64,000 nucleotides of DNA, taken from contig MKVH01000024.1 in NCBI GenBank assembly GCA_001899175.1, positions 434,001-498,000 of the forward strand, given 5' to 3'. Under the pieces are notes generated by a model. The model did not search any database and was not told the DNA's origin. It worked only from the letters and a program-made list of their open reading frames with translations. The position numbers were made by a program, and so were the translations under genes. Positions 35,260-44,196 of the stretch are shown piece after piece. Source of the stretch: Candidatus Kapaibacterium thiocyanatum (GTDB lineage Bacteria; Bacteroidota; Ignavibacteria; Kapaibacteriales; Kapaibacteriaceae). The first letter of the stretch is position 1; each line of letters starts with the position of its first letter.

Positions 35260-36810
35260 ATGGGCGTATCAGCACTGTTGTGTACCTTGTTCGCGCCGCT
35301 GGCCGGTGCGATGGCATTGTTGCTCGTCAAGCGCGAGCAGGAAAAGGCCATTCGCGTGACGGCGCTGGTGATGTCGCTGTTGACGTTTGGCGCGTCCCTG
35401 TTCCTTCTGCCGGAATTCGACAAGAGCACGTCTGCGATGCAGTTCGTGATCGACGCCAAGTGGATCCCCGCCATCGATGCGGGATTCAGGATCGGCCTCG
35501 ATGGCACGTCCCTGCTTCTGGTATTGCTGACGACGTTCATCATGCCCATCGCCATCCTGGCGTCCTTCAAGTCCGTCGGCAAGCAGACGAAGGAATACTA
35601 CCTGTTGCTGCTGCTGCTCCAGTTCGGCATGACGGGCGTCTTCATGGCCCTCGATACCTTCCTCTTCTATGTGTTCTGGGAACTCATCCTCATTCCGATG
35701 TACTTCATCATCGGGATATGGGGAGGTAAGGATCGTGTCTATGCGGCGATCAAGTTCTTCCTGTATACGCTCGCCGGTTCGCTGCTCATGCTCGTCGCCA
35801 TCATCTGGCTCGGTTCCTACGGCCAGAGTGCAGGCGTCGGCTTCACGACCGACCTCATGAAGCTCCGGGCCATCGGCCCCGACATTCCCTTCGACGTCCA
35901 GATGTGGCTGTTCCTGGCCTTCGCACTGGCCTTCATGATCAAGGTGCCGCTGTTCCCGCTGCACACGTGGCTGCCCGACGCCCACGTTCAGGCCCCGACC
36001 GCCGGTTCCGTCATCCTGGCCGCCGTACTGCTGAAGATGGGAACGTATGGCCTCATCCGCTTCAACCTCGAACTGTTCCCTCAGTCGTCGGCGTACTTCG
36101 CCGGCCCCATCAGCGTCCTGGCCGTCGTAGGCATCATCTACGGTGCACTCGTGGCCATGGTCCAGACGGATATCAAGAAGCTCGTCGCCTATTCTTCGGT
36201 AAGCCACCTCGGCTTCGTCGTGCTGGGGATCTTCTCCCTCACGGTCGAAGGTGTCCAGGGTGCCGTCATCCAGATGGTCAACCACGGTCTGTCGACGGGT
36301 ATGCTCTTCCTCTGCGTCGGTATGCTCTACGAGCGTCGCCATACGCGTGAGATCGAAGACTACGGCGGTATCACCAGCGTGATGCCCCGTTTCGCGGTCT
36401 TCTTCGCCATCGCCATGTTCGCTTCGGTCGGCCTGCCCGGCCTGAACGGCTTCGTCGGTGAATACCTGACGCTGCTCGGTGCCTTCCGCTCGCCCTTCCT
36501 CAACAACTGGGGCTATGCCATCGTGAGTGCCAGCGGCGTGATCTTCGCCGCCGTCTACCTGCTGTGGATGTTCCAGCGCGTGATGTTCGGACAGAACAAG
36601 CATGCGGAAAACCATCATCTGCGCGATATGAGCAGGATGGAGTACTGGCAGCTCGTACCGCTCGTCATCTTCATCGTATGGATCGGTGTCGCACCCCGGA
36701 CGTTCATGGACCTGTCGGAACGCTCCATCAAGGCAGTAGTTGAACACGTAGAACACTTCAAGTTCAGTCGTACACCGGCCTCGGCGTCGGTGGACGGAAA
36801 CGCTCAGTGA
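35260..36810 (+). CDS. nuoM: NADH-quinone oxidoreductase subunit M
   Basis: 516 residues; antiporter-like membrane subunit of respiratory complex I involved in proton pumping. Many hydrophobic segments span the whole length. Family motifs: FYVFWELILIPMYFIIGIWG with the key glutamate, FPLHTWLPDAHVQAPTAGSV, LLKMGTYGLIRF with the conserved lysine, and YSSVSHLGFVVLG. Only nuoN follows (23 bases downstream); the upstream neighbour is on the other strand, so the rest of complex I must be encoded elsewhere. An unrelated Mrp- or hydrogenase-type paralogue is less likely because the NuoM motifs are complete. Confidence 0.95.
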   Translation: MGVSALLCTLFAPLAGAMALLLVKREQEKAIRVTALVMSLLTFGASLFLLPEFDKSTSAMQFVIDAKWIPAIDAGFRIGLDGTSLLLVLLTTFIMPIAILASFKSVGKQTKEYYLLLLLLQFGMTGVFMALDTFLFYVFWELILIPMYFIIGIWGGKDRVYAAIKFFLYTLAGSLLMLVAIIWLGSYGQSAGVGFTTDLMKLRAIGPDIPFDVQMWLFLAFALAFMIKVPLFPLHTWLPDAHVQAPTAGSVILAAVLLKMGTYGLIRFNLELFPQSSAYFAGPISVLAVVGIIYGALVAMVQTDIKKLVAYSSVSHLGFVVLGIFSLTVEGVQGAVIQMVNHGLSTGMLFLCVGMLYERRHTREIEDYGGITSVMPRFAVFFAIAMFASVGLPGLNGFVGEYLTLLGAFRSPFLNNWGYAIVSASGVIFAAVYLLWMFQRVMFGQNKHAENHHLRDMSRMEYWQLVPLVIFIVWIGVAPRTFMDLSERSIKAVVEHVEHFKFSRTPASASVDGNAQ

Positions 36811-36833
36811 TTCGGACCAGCAAGGTATAGCAC

Positions 36834-38270
36834 ATGCAGATCGATCTCTTCGGTTCGCTCCCTCTCGTCGTGATCTGGCTGGCCCTCGGCGCCATCGGGA
36901 TCCTCATCCAGGCCTTCGTGCGCGAGAACACGCGTCTCGTCTACGGCTACTACATGGGTACCCTGGCGTTGACGGCGGTTCTCGCCATCGTGACGTCCGG
37001 ACATAAGGGAACGTCATTCAACGACATGATCACGATGGGCGGCTACGCCGCATACTTCGACGTACTCTTCTGCGGCGCCGGGATCATGACGCTGCTGGCG
37101 GCACGGCCGTATCTGCGGCGCGAAGGTGCGGAATACGACGAATTCTATACGTTGCTCGTTTCGGCCGTGAGCGGCATGATGTTCATGGCCCACGCCAACA
37201 ACCTGCTCGTGCTCTTCATCGGTATCGAACTGATGTCCATCAGCTTCTACGTGTTGGCTGGCTTCCTCCGCACGAACATCCGCAGCATCGAAGCGTCGCT
37301 CAAGTATTTTCTGCTCGGTGCCTTCGCAACGGGCTTCCTCGTCTACGGCATGGGCCTCGTCTACGGCTCCACGACGTCGCTGCAGTATGACGTCATCGCC
37401 GGTGCCATCAGAGCCGGTGCTGTCCAGTTCCCGACGCTCCTCGTCGTCGGCTCCGTCCTCCTCACGATAGGACTGAGCTTCAAGATCGCCGCCTTCCCGT
37501 TCCATCAGTGGACGCCCGATGTTTACGAAGGTGCTCCCACGGTCGTGACGGCCTTCATGAGTACGGCTGGTAAGGCCGCTGCCTTCTCGGCTCTCATCCC
37601 CGTCTTCATGGCTATCCTTCCGATGGGTGCCGCGACGCCGAACGGTGCCAACATCCAGATGATGCTGGCCGTCGTCAGCGCCATCACGATGCTCGTCGGC
37701 AACATCACGGCAGTCGTGCAGACCAACGTCAAGCGCATGCTGGCGTATTCCTCCGTCGCCCACGCCGGATACCTGCTCATGGGTATCGTGGCCGGAACAT
37801 CGGATGGATTCGCCGCCATCATCTACTACGTCACGGCCTATACCTTCATGCAGCTCGGCGCCTTCGTCATCGTAGGGATCATCGAGCGTGAGAACGGTCG
37901 TAACCTCGACCTCGCCGACTATGCCGGCCTGAACCGCCGCCATCCCGTCCTTGCGGCCCTGATGGCCATCTTCATGTTCTCGCTGGCCGGTATCCCGCCC
38001 TTCGGCGGCTTCTTCGGCAAGTACCTGCTCTTCATCACGGCGATCGAAACCGGGTTCACCTGGCTCACGATTATCGCCGTTGTCTCGTCTGTGATTTCCG
38101 TGTTCTTCTACCTCGGACTCGTCGTGAAGATGTACTTCAACGAACCGACGGGTGAGGGAGAGGACTCGGAACCAGGCCTGGCTGGTATCACACTGCTGGT
38201 TTCCACGGTAGGTGTGATCGTCCTGGGGATCTTTCCGTCCCTGCTTCTGAACATCTTCAAAACGTGGTAA
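36834..38270 (+). CDS. nuoN: NADH-quinone oxidoreductase subunit N
   Basis: 478 residues; second antiporter-like subunit of complex I, embedded in the inner membrane. Recognised by LFIGIELMSISFYVLAGF, SLKYFLLGAFATGFLVYG, FPFHQWTPDVYEGAPTVVTA and MLAYSSVAHAGYLLMG. Typical NuoN length. The 3' end overlaps the GTG start of the following T9SS protein by seven bases, an unexpected coupling of a respiratory and a surface-protein gene. Confidence 0.95.
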   Translation: MQIDLFGSLPLVVIWLALGAIGILIQAFVRENTRLVYGYYMGTLALTAVLAIVTSGHKGTSFNDMITMGGYAAYFDVLFCGAGIMTLLAARPYLRREGAEYDEFYTLLVSAVSGMMFMAHANNLLVLFIGIELMSISFYVLAGFLRTNIRSIEASLKYFLLGAFATGFLVYGMGLVYGSTTSLQYDVIAGAIRAGAVQFPTLLVVGSVLLTIGLSFKIAAFPFHQWTPDVYEGAPTVVTAFMSTAGKAAAFSALIPVFMAILPMGAATPNGANIQMMLAVVSAITMLVGNITAVVQTNVKRMLAYSSVAHAGYLLMGIVAGTSDGFAAIIYYVTAYTFMQLGAFVIVGIIERENGRNLDLADYAGLNRRHPVLAALMAIFMFSLAGIPPFGGFFGKYLLFITAIETGFTWLTIIAVVSSVISVFFYLGLVVKMYFNEPTGEGEDSEPGLAGITLLVSTVGVIVLGIFPSLLLNIFKTW

Positions 38271-40552
38271 TAGATCTACGCATCCGTACCCTGATAGCGA
38301 TAGCGTGTCTCCTTGCAGGCGCGGGCATGGTCACGGCGCAACCTGTGGCCGACATCTACTGGGACGATGCGGACAGAGCGGATACGGTGATCAACTTCGG
38401 AGTCACCCTGCAGGGATTCCCGACGTTCCGGACGTTCACGGTACACAACAAGGGGACGCGTGAGCTGACGGTTCCCACGCAGCTCGATCCCTTCTTCTCG
38501 ATCGTCAACGTCCCCGGTGTTCCGGCAGAAGACCCGCGGAAGGAAGAGTACGCTCCCGTCGACCGTTTCCCGTTCACCGTACCGGCAGGCGAAACGCGGT
38601 CGTTCCAGATCACCTTCCGGGCCATCGCCAACAATCCCCAGTATCCGCCCGACATCATCAACGAAGCGCTGCTGAATCTCCGCATCGTCGAAACGGAGAA
38701 CCAGCAGGGCCCCTTCCTGGCCAAGCGGTTCCGCCTGCTCGCGTTGAAGACGACGCGCATCCTGGCGTCGAACAGACCCTTCCTCGCCTTCGATAGCGTC
38801 TACGTCAGTCCACGGCCGCTTCCGCCCGTCGAACAGTACCGCCTGAGTAACGTCATCGACAATCCCGTGCGGATCTCCGCCCAGCGGATACGGATGATCA
38901 CGCCCGTGCTGACGGGTTCGCCGGAGTTCGGCGTCCAGCCATATCCGGACTTCGATTTCCCCGGACATAACAACGTGGATTGGGATATCAGCTATACGCC
39001 GCTCGACAGGGGACGCGACAGTGGCGTCTTCACCGTCGTCTATCGTCCCGATCCGACGTCCGATGTCGACTCCGTCGTCGGCAGCATGTCCGGTGTTGGT
39101 GTCGAACAGAAGATCCGTATCGTGAGCGCTCAGGGGCTTCCCACGCCCGTCCAGATACGGAACGATACCATCGATTTCGGCAACGTTCCTGCCGATGGAT
39201 CCGGCGTCGAAGCCATCATCGTGGTGACGAACGACGGTAATCTCAACATCAGCGTCGACGGTGAGGAGAAGAGAGGCGCGACGGTGCGCGACACCGCTGC
39301 GTTCAAGGTGACGAGGAAGCTGGCCGACGAGGGCCCGCTGTTCCGCACGAATGCCGTCGATACGATCAGGATACGGTTCGTGCCGACGGACGCGGGGACG
39401 CATCGGATGAAGTACGTCGTCATGACCGACCTTCTGCGCCGTTCGATCCGTGGGGTGCCAGATGGGGCGCAGGACATCGTCATCAACTGCACAGGATTCG
39501 GACAACGTCCGCAGCTCCAGCCGTCGCCATCGGAAATCGACTTCGGTACGGTCGTGCTGCTGCAGTCCTGCACGTCCACGTCCGAACGTGCTCTCACGAT
39601 CATCAACGTCGGCAATGCCGACCTGCGCGTGGATTCACTCCGAGTGGAGCCCGCGACGGAAGACGTTCAGATCGATCGCTCCAGCTTCGTCATACCACCG
39701 GGTGGACGTGAAACCGTGCACCTGACATATTCCGCGACGGCACTGGGCAAGCCGCGGACGGGCAGTCTGACCTTCGTATCGAATGCACTCACCGGACAGG
39801 TACGCATCCCCTTCACGGTCGACGTCGTACGGCCCGACACCATCGCCGTCGCAATGTCCGGCGTCGTGCGGTCGAAGCCGGGCACGGCTATTCTCGTTCC
39901 GGTATCCGTGGATGCGGACAGGATCGCGCTGGCGAGTCGCGCCAACCTGCGTATCACCTACGATCCAACCCTGTTGCGGTACAACGGACGAGTGACGACG
40001 TCGACGGCGACCGACGGCGCGCAATTCATCAACGAGGGCGAAGACCCGCGCGGATCGCTGCTCCTCGACATCCGCGGCAACGGCAACTTCACCTCGAAGA
40101 ACACGTTCATCATCCTTCGTTTCGATACGTTCCTCGGTGCGAGTGCCGCGACGGAGATCGCCATGCGCGACGCGACGGTGACGTTCGGTAACGACGGTTG
40201 CCCGTCCGTACTCGACGTCCGCGCGACGTCCGGCAGGTACGAGATCGACTCCGTCTGCGGTCTGGAATTCAAGACGCTGGGTTCGGGGGCGGCGCTGTTC
40301 ACGATGGGTGCGTTCCCGAATCCTGCGAGAGAAGAGACGACGGTGACGCTCATGGTCCGCGATACGCATACGATCGCCATGCGCCTCGTCGATGCCTATG
40401 GCCGTGTTGTCCGCACGTTCGCCGACAGGGTCTTCAACGAAGGCACGCACGTGATCGGATGCGATCTGCGGGGCCTTTCGGCAGGGGCCTATATCATCGA
40501 AGCCGATAACGGACGTCTCGTAGCCGTCACGCCTGTCATGGTGACGCAATGA
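38264..40552 (+). CDS. T9SS surface protein with ASH/choice-of-anchor-D-like and cohesin-like domains
   Basis: 762 residues from GTG 38264. The signal peptide covers TLIAIACLLAGAGMVTAQ. Several Ig-like ASH/choice-of-anchor-D-type modules follow (FGVTLQGFPTFRTFTVHNKG at about 45; IDFGNVPADGSG at about 305; IDFGTVVLLQSCTSTSERAL at about 425). A cohesin-like segment (SGVVRSKPGTAILVPVSVDA) is at about 525-660. The end is a T9SS type A domain (FPNPAREETTVTL, LVDAYGRVVRTF, LSAGAYIIEAD). Likely secreted and surface-attached. It overlaps nuoN and its stop overlaps the next gene by four bases. Confidence 0.87.
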   Translation: MVIDLRIRTLIAIACLLAGAGMVTAQPVADIYWDDADRADTVINFGVTLQGFPTFRTFTVHNKGTRELTVPTQLDPFFSIVNVPGVPAEDPRKEEYAPVDRFPFTVPAGETRSFQITFRAIANNPQYPPDIINEALLNLRIVETENQQGPFLAKRFRLLALKTTRILASNRPFLAFDSVYVSPRPLPPVEQYRLSNVIDNPVRISAQRIRMITPVLTGSPEFGVQPYPDFDFPGHNNVDWDISYTPLDRGRDSGVFTVVYRPDPTSDVDSVVGSMSGVGVEQKIRIVSAQGLPTPVQIRNDTIDFGNVPADGSGVEAIIVVTNDGNLNISVDGEEKRGATVRDTAAFKVTRKLADEGPLFRTNAVDTIRIRFVPTDAGTHRMKYVVMTDLLRRSIRGVPDGAQDIVINCTGFGQRPQLQPSPSEIDFGTVVLLQSCTSTSERALTIINVGNADLRVDSLRVEPATEDVQIDRSSFVIPPGGRETVHLTYSATALGKPRTGSLTFVSNALTGQVRIPFTVDVVRPDTIAVAMSGVVRSKPGTAILVPVSVDADRIALASRANLRITYDPTLLRYNGRVTTSTATDGAQFINEGEDPRGSLLLDIRGNGNFTSKNTFIILRFDTFLGASAATEIAMRDATVTFGNDGCPSVLDVRATSGRYEIDSVCGLEFKTLGSGAALFTMGAFPNPAREETTVTLMVRDTHTIAMRLVDAYGRVVRTFADRVFNEGTHVIGCDLRGLSAGAYIIEADNGRLVAVTPVMVTQ

Positions 40553-41328
40553 AGCCGGTCATAGGTCTGTTGTCGGCGATATGCCTTCTTGTCTGTGCGG
40601 GCATCGGAAGCCTCCGTGCCCAGGGATTCGACTGGCAGTACAGTGCGCGGTTTCCGAGCACGAGCCCGATCCGCTTCATCGGCGCCGAGATCGCCAGCGG
40701 ATACACGATGCATAGTGGAAGTCTGCCGTACCTGGCGAAGGATCTGGGCTTCACGTGCTGTACCTACGAGAACGGTACGGGGCTCCCTCTCGCCCTCGGT
40801 ATCACCGGCGACTACTGGGTAGCGGGTGATTGGGCTCTTGCGGGGACGCTCGGTTATCGTGCGCAGAACGCCTCGTTTAATGCGAAAAGCGACCCGCTTC
40901 CGCTTGCCGACGGACGGATCTTCCAGACGGAATACATCTACGCCAGCACCCTGCACTATGCGGCGGTCTCCGTCGGTGCCAGGTATCGATTGCTCGGTAC
41001 GCACATCACCGTCGGTGGTGGAATACGCGGGATGCTTCTCCTCGGTACGTCCGCCACGCATACGGAGCGCATCCTTTCGCCCGACGACCGGTACTTCAAC
41101 GGCAATCCGCCGAGCAAGGAAATCGTGCACGACACACGTGGTCTGCCGGACGCACAGCGGCTGATGGTGGTTCCCTACGTACAACTCGGATACGACATCA
41201 GCATTTCACGCGGTGTCTATCTGTCACCGACGCTCACGCTCGGGCTTCCCCTTATGAGCGTATCCAGCGATGCCACGTGGCGTATGACCGACGTCGGAAT
41301 CGGCGTCAGACTTCTTCGCGGATTCTGA
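40549..41328 (+). CDS. Outer-membrane beta-barrel protein
   Basis: 259 residues. Signal peptide: GLLSAICLLVCAGIGSLRAQ. The body shows amphipathic beta-strands (WALAGTLGYRAQNASF, AVSVGARYRLL, ITVGGGIRGMLLLG, GVYLSPTLTLGLPL) and a final strand ending in phenylalanine (VGIGVRLLRGF). Overlaps the T9SS protein by four bases and may work with it at the outer membrane (inference). Two adjacent cysteines (FTCCTYENG) are unusual for a barrel loop. It converges on the following minus-strand gene with only eight bases between. Confidence 0.8.
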   Translation: MKPVIGLLSAICLLVCAGIGSLRAQGFDWQYSARFPSTSPIRFIGAEIASGYTMHSGSLPYLAKDLGFTCCTYENGTGLPLALGITGDYWVAGDWALAGTLGYRAQNASFNAKSDPLPLADGRIFQTEYIYASTLHYAAVSVGARYRLLGTHITVGGGIRGMLLLGTSATHTERILSPDDRYFNGNPPSKEIVHDTRGLPDAQRLMVVPYVQLGYDISISRGVYLSPTLTLGLPLMSVSSDATWRMTDVGIGVRLLRGF

Positions 41329-41336
41329 TCGGCGTC

Positions 41337-42080
41337 CTATTTCTTCAATGCGAGATCGGCCCAGTGCAGGATCGCCTGGATGGCCGTCGCGATGTTGTCC
41401 GCATTGCTCCGTGCGTGGGCGGGGTCGTCCTTCGGACCGACGTTCAGACCGTGATTTCCCCCGACGACGACGGCCGCGACGTTGCCCTTCGTCTGTGCGA
41501 GCGCACTATACATTCTGGGCAGGGGAGAAGAGGGATCGTCGTTGCCCACGACGATGACGACCGGTCGCGTCGATGCGGCGAGGCCGGGATAGGCGCCTTC
41601 TTCGCTGAAGATGGGTGTGAGCAGGAACAGGCCCCTCAGTGCGGAGTCCTGGGAGAAGATGGTCCACGCCGCAAGGCTACCCATCGACTTCCCTGCGATG
41701 ACGATGCGGGATGGATCGATGTGCGGATCGTTCTTCGCTACCTCGAGGGCCGCGCGGAAGTCGTCGATCTCGTTCGCGAGCTCGGATGACGGCCTGCCGC
41801 TCTTCGGGTCGGTCGAATAGTAGTTCCAGTTGAAGCGGATGGCCGCAAATCCGTGACGTGCCGCAGCTTCGGCCAGATCCTTGATGATCGGGCGATCCAT
41901 GTCGTATCCCATGCCCGGTGCGATGACGATGGCGGGAACCCTGCCCGGCGTATCCGGACGATGGAGGACGGCGTAGACCTTGGCACCGCGCGATGTCGTC
42001 AGTTGTCTGGGTTCGACCGTTCCGGCCGTGAGCGTCGTCCATCCGGTAATCATGGCAAAGGCAAGGGTTAACGCACGCAT
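41337..42080 (-). CDS. Exported alpha/beta hydrolase (dienelactone hydrolase/TEX30-KANL3-like)
   Basis: 247 residues with an N-terminal signal-like segment (TLAFAMITGWTTLTAG). The fold is recognised from VIAPGMGYDMDRP, the nucleophile elbow GKSMGS (serine at about residue 150), an acidic residue in VVGNDDPSSP and the catalytic histidine in VGGNHGLNVG. The similarity is to the small TEX30/KANL3 or dienelactone hydrolase-like branch. Substrate unknown. Monocistronic; divergent from the DUF1573 gene. Confidence 0.83.
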   Translation of the reverse strand: MRALTLAFAMITGWTTLTAGTVEPRQLTTSRGAKVYAVLHRPDTPGRVPAIVIAPGMGYDMDRPIIKDLAEAAARHGFAAIRFNWNYYSTDPKSGRPSSELANEIDDFRAALEVAKNDPHIDPSRIVIAGKSMGSLAAWTIFSQDSALRGLFLLTPIFSEEGAYPGLAASTRPVVIVVGNDDPSSPLPRMYSALAQTKGNVAAVVVGGNHGLNVGPKDDPAHARSNADNIATAIQAILHWADLALKK

Positions 42081-42135
42081 TTGGGTGTTCCGATGATTCC
42101 CGGAAGCTACTGTCTTTTTTGTACCCGGCCTAAAT

Positions 42136-42145
42136 TATATTTGCG
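42136..42145 (+). promoter_or_regulatory. Promoter element TATATTTGCG before the DUF1573 gene
   Basis: Contains TATATTTG, an exact TAnnTTTG match, 56 bases upstream of the ATG at 42200. Extends to the GCG also seen before sufB and nuoM. A T-rich tract with TTTTTTG lies 14 bases upstream of it. Confidence 0.55.
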
Positions 42146-42199
42146 CTCATACCGTCAAATCAGGCTGAGTCTGACGATCGTCTAACTGGAGTTTCTACA

Positions 42200-42949
42200 A
42201 TGAACAGATTTGCATCGGTCGCCCTTTCCATGTTCGTCGGCGCGTCCATCGCTGCCGTCGCACAACCCAAGCTGGAGATTGTCGGGGGCGATACATATGA
42301 CTGGGGCAAGACCAAGGCTCCGACATCGGGCCACCTCGAAGCCGAGGTGAAAATGAAGAACGTCGGTACCGGTACCCTCAAGCTCGTCGAAATCCGTCCG
42401 GGCTGTGGCTGCACGAAGACCGATCCCGACAAGACGGAACTCGGTCCCGGCGAAGTCAGCACCATGAAGGTGAAGCTGAACATCAGTCCGTCCCAATCGG
42501 GCGCTCTCACCAAGAGCATCACCATCCGCTCGGCACCCCTCGAGCCCGGCAAGCCGGGTGATACGGCAACGGCATACTACTTCCTCAAGGCCGACATCGT
42601 CCGTGCCCTGCAGATCGCGCCGACCGTCTTCTTCTCCTTCAACGATCTGAAGATCGGACAGGAAGCATCGTCCAAGCTGACGATCACGAACAACGACAAC
42701 GCGGACATGGTACTGTCGGACTTCAAGACGGATAACGGCATCGTACTGAACACGACCGGGAAGACCGTCCTGAAGCCGGGCGAGAAGTTCGACCTGATCG
42801 CCAAGATCGTTCCGCAGGCCAAGGGATCCTTCACGGGTACGGTGAGCTTCCATACGAACCACCCCGATCATGCCTCGGTGGAAATCAAGGCATACGGTAT
42901 GGTCGTCGAACAGCAATCGCCGGTCTTCCAGAAGAACGAAAAGAATTGA
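42200..42949 (+). CDS. DUF1573 family exported protein
   Basis: 249 residues. Signal peptide MNRFASVALSMFVGASIAA then VAQ. The DUF1573 hallmark is VRPGCGCT-type: here VEIRPGCGCTKTDPDKTEL at about residue 68, preceded by DWGKTKAPTSGHLEAEVKMK. A second similar Ig-like module is at about 140-240. These proteins are common in Bacteroidota, with no settled function. A terminator hairpin lies 22 bases after the stop, inside the start region of the next gene. Confidence 0.92.
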   Translation: MNRFASVALSMFVGASIAAVAQPKLEIVGGDTYDWGKTKAPTSGHLEAEVKMKNVGTGTLKLVEIRPGCGCTKTDPDKTELGPGEVSTMKVKLNISPSQSGALTKSITIRSAPLEPGKPGDTATAYYFLKADIVRALQIAPTVFFSFNDLKIGQEASSKLTITNNDNADMVLSDFKTDNGIVLNTTGKTVLKPGEKFDLIAKIVPQAKGSFTGTVSFHTNHPDHASVEIKAYGMVVEQQSPVFQKNEKN

Positions 42950-44196
42950 TGTCGCTCGTGACACATATGGGCCGCTCCTCGGAGCGGCTTTTTTATTGGT
43001 GGCTGTCCGTGTGTATGCTGGCCGTCCTCGGAAGTACGGCGCCCCTGCATGCGCAGTGGCAGCGAAGCAGCGGACTCGCCACCGGCGAGGGGAACGACTT
43101 CGTGACGTCGATCACCGGATCGTCCACGCGCCTCGTCTGCGGTACGCATGCAGGAGTCTATACGAGTTCGGATCACGGATTGACGTGGCAGGCAGAGCTG
43201 ACGGGCTTCCCGATCGATTCCACGGGTGGCGGAACGGTGCGCGTGACGGATGTCGCCGTCACATCGACGGGCGACATCTACTGCGGTACCAATCGCTACG
43301 GCGTTCTCGTCTTCCGGAACGGAACATGGACGCCGATCAAGGGACTGCCCGAGGGCTGTACGGCCATGAAGCTGCTGGCAGTGGGGGATACGGTCTATCT
43401 CGGCCTCTTCAGGTTCGGGCTATGGTCGACCGTCACGGGTACGGATACGGCGGATATCACGATCGCACCGGCCTTCGACAGTATCCTGACCGTCACATCG
43501 CTGACGACCCTGGCTGACGGCGGGATCCTCTGCGGAACGCGGCACGAAGGTTTCCTGTACCGTGCGAAGGGTGAGGAGGGCTGGCTTCCGATGAACTACG
43601 GTCTGCCCAGGAAGCCCATCACCGGCGGTGTAGCCAGTGCCAACGATGCCGGCTGGATCGCGGCGACGGCCCTGGCCTTCAACGAGCTCGCAGGGGGAAT
43701 CTATCTTCACGATCCGGCGAAGGCCGACTGGACGCTGGCACAGGAAGGCATTCCCATACCGTTCGCAACGCTCTTCAGCGTCGCCTCGGCACGGTCCACG
43801 TTCTTCATCTCGACGGGCTACTTCTCGGGCCTCGGCATCTACACGCGTACACCGGATGAAGCCGAATGGCACGAATGGAACGAGGGCCTTGCGGATAAGG
43901 AAGTCGAAGCCATCCACGTCGAACCGAGAGGCGGCGACATCTACCGTATCCATGTCGGGACGCGCAGCACGGGCACATGGTGGCGCGATACTGTCGTATC
44001 GCGTACGACGGTGGGCGTGGACGACGATGTCCAGGCAGGGGAGTCACTCGCCGGTCGGAAGGCGATGATCGTCGATCTGCTCGGAAATATCGTCGGCATC
44101 GTCGACGGACAACTGTCCATCGGCGGTCTGCCGAAGGGATGGTACATGCTGGTACCGGTCGGACCGGGGAAGGTTCGACGTCTGATCATCGATTGA
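42949..44196 (+). CDS. T9SS exported protein with BNR/sialidase-like repeats
   Basis: About 415 residues from ATG 42949 (ATG 42967 is equally possible). The signal peptide is LFYWWLSVCMLAVLGSTAPL followed by HAQ. Repeats of the BNR type are visible (VYTSSDHGLTWQ and VLVFRNGTWTPIKGLP), suggesting a beta-propeller of about 350 residues. The last ~65 residues look like a T9SS sorting domain (TVGVDDDVQAG, MIVDLLGNIVGIV, LPKGWYMLVPV). Codons just after the start form an intrinsic-terminator hairpin. The 3' end overlaps the convergent lytic transglycosylase gene by 11 bases. Confidence 0.8.
   Translation: MSLVTHMGRSSERLFYWWLSVCMLAVLGSTAPLHAQWQRSSGLATGEGNDFVTSITGSSTRLVCGTHAGVYTSSDHGLTWQAELTGFPIDSTGGGTVRVTDVAVTSTGDIYCGTNRYGVLVFRNGTWTPIKGLPEGCTAMKLLAVGDTVYLGLFRFGLWSTVTGTDTADITIAPAFDSILTVTSLTTLADGGILCGTRHEGFLYRAKGEEGWLPMNYGLPRKPITGGVASANDAGWIAATALAFNELAGGIYLHDPAKADWTLAQEGIPIPFATLFSVASARSTFFISTGYFSGLGIYTRTPDEAEWHEWNEGLADKEVEAIHVEPRGGDIYRIHVGTRSTGTWWRDTVVSRTTVGVDDDVQAGESLAGRKAMIVDLLGNIVGIVDGQLSIGGLPKGWYMLVPVGPGKVRRLIID
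42971..42994 (+). terminator. Intrinsic terminator inside the start region of the next gene
   Basis: GCCGCTCC-TC-GGAGCGGC, a perfect 8-bp stem followed by TTTTTT. It terminates the DUF1573 transcript but lies two bases downstream of ATG 42967, so read-through is needed to make the full BNR-like protein. It acts as a terminator or an attenuator. Confidence 0.8.

Noticed and set aside
35269-36756. Minus-strand frame of 495 codons opposite nuoM
   Set aside because: Highly charged composition (Asp, Glu, His, Arg) typical of an antisense reading of a membrane protein; nuoM is unambiguous.
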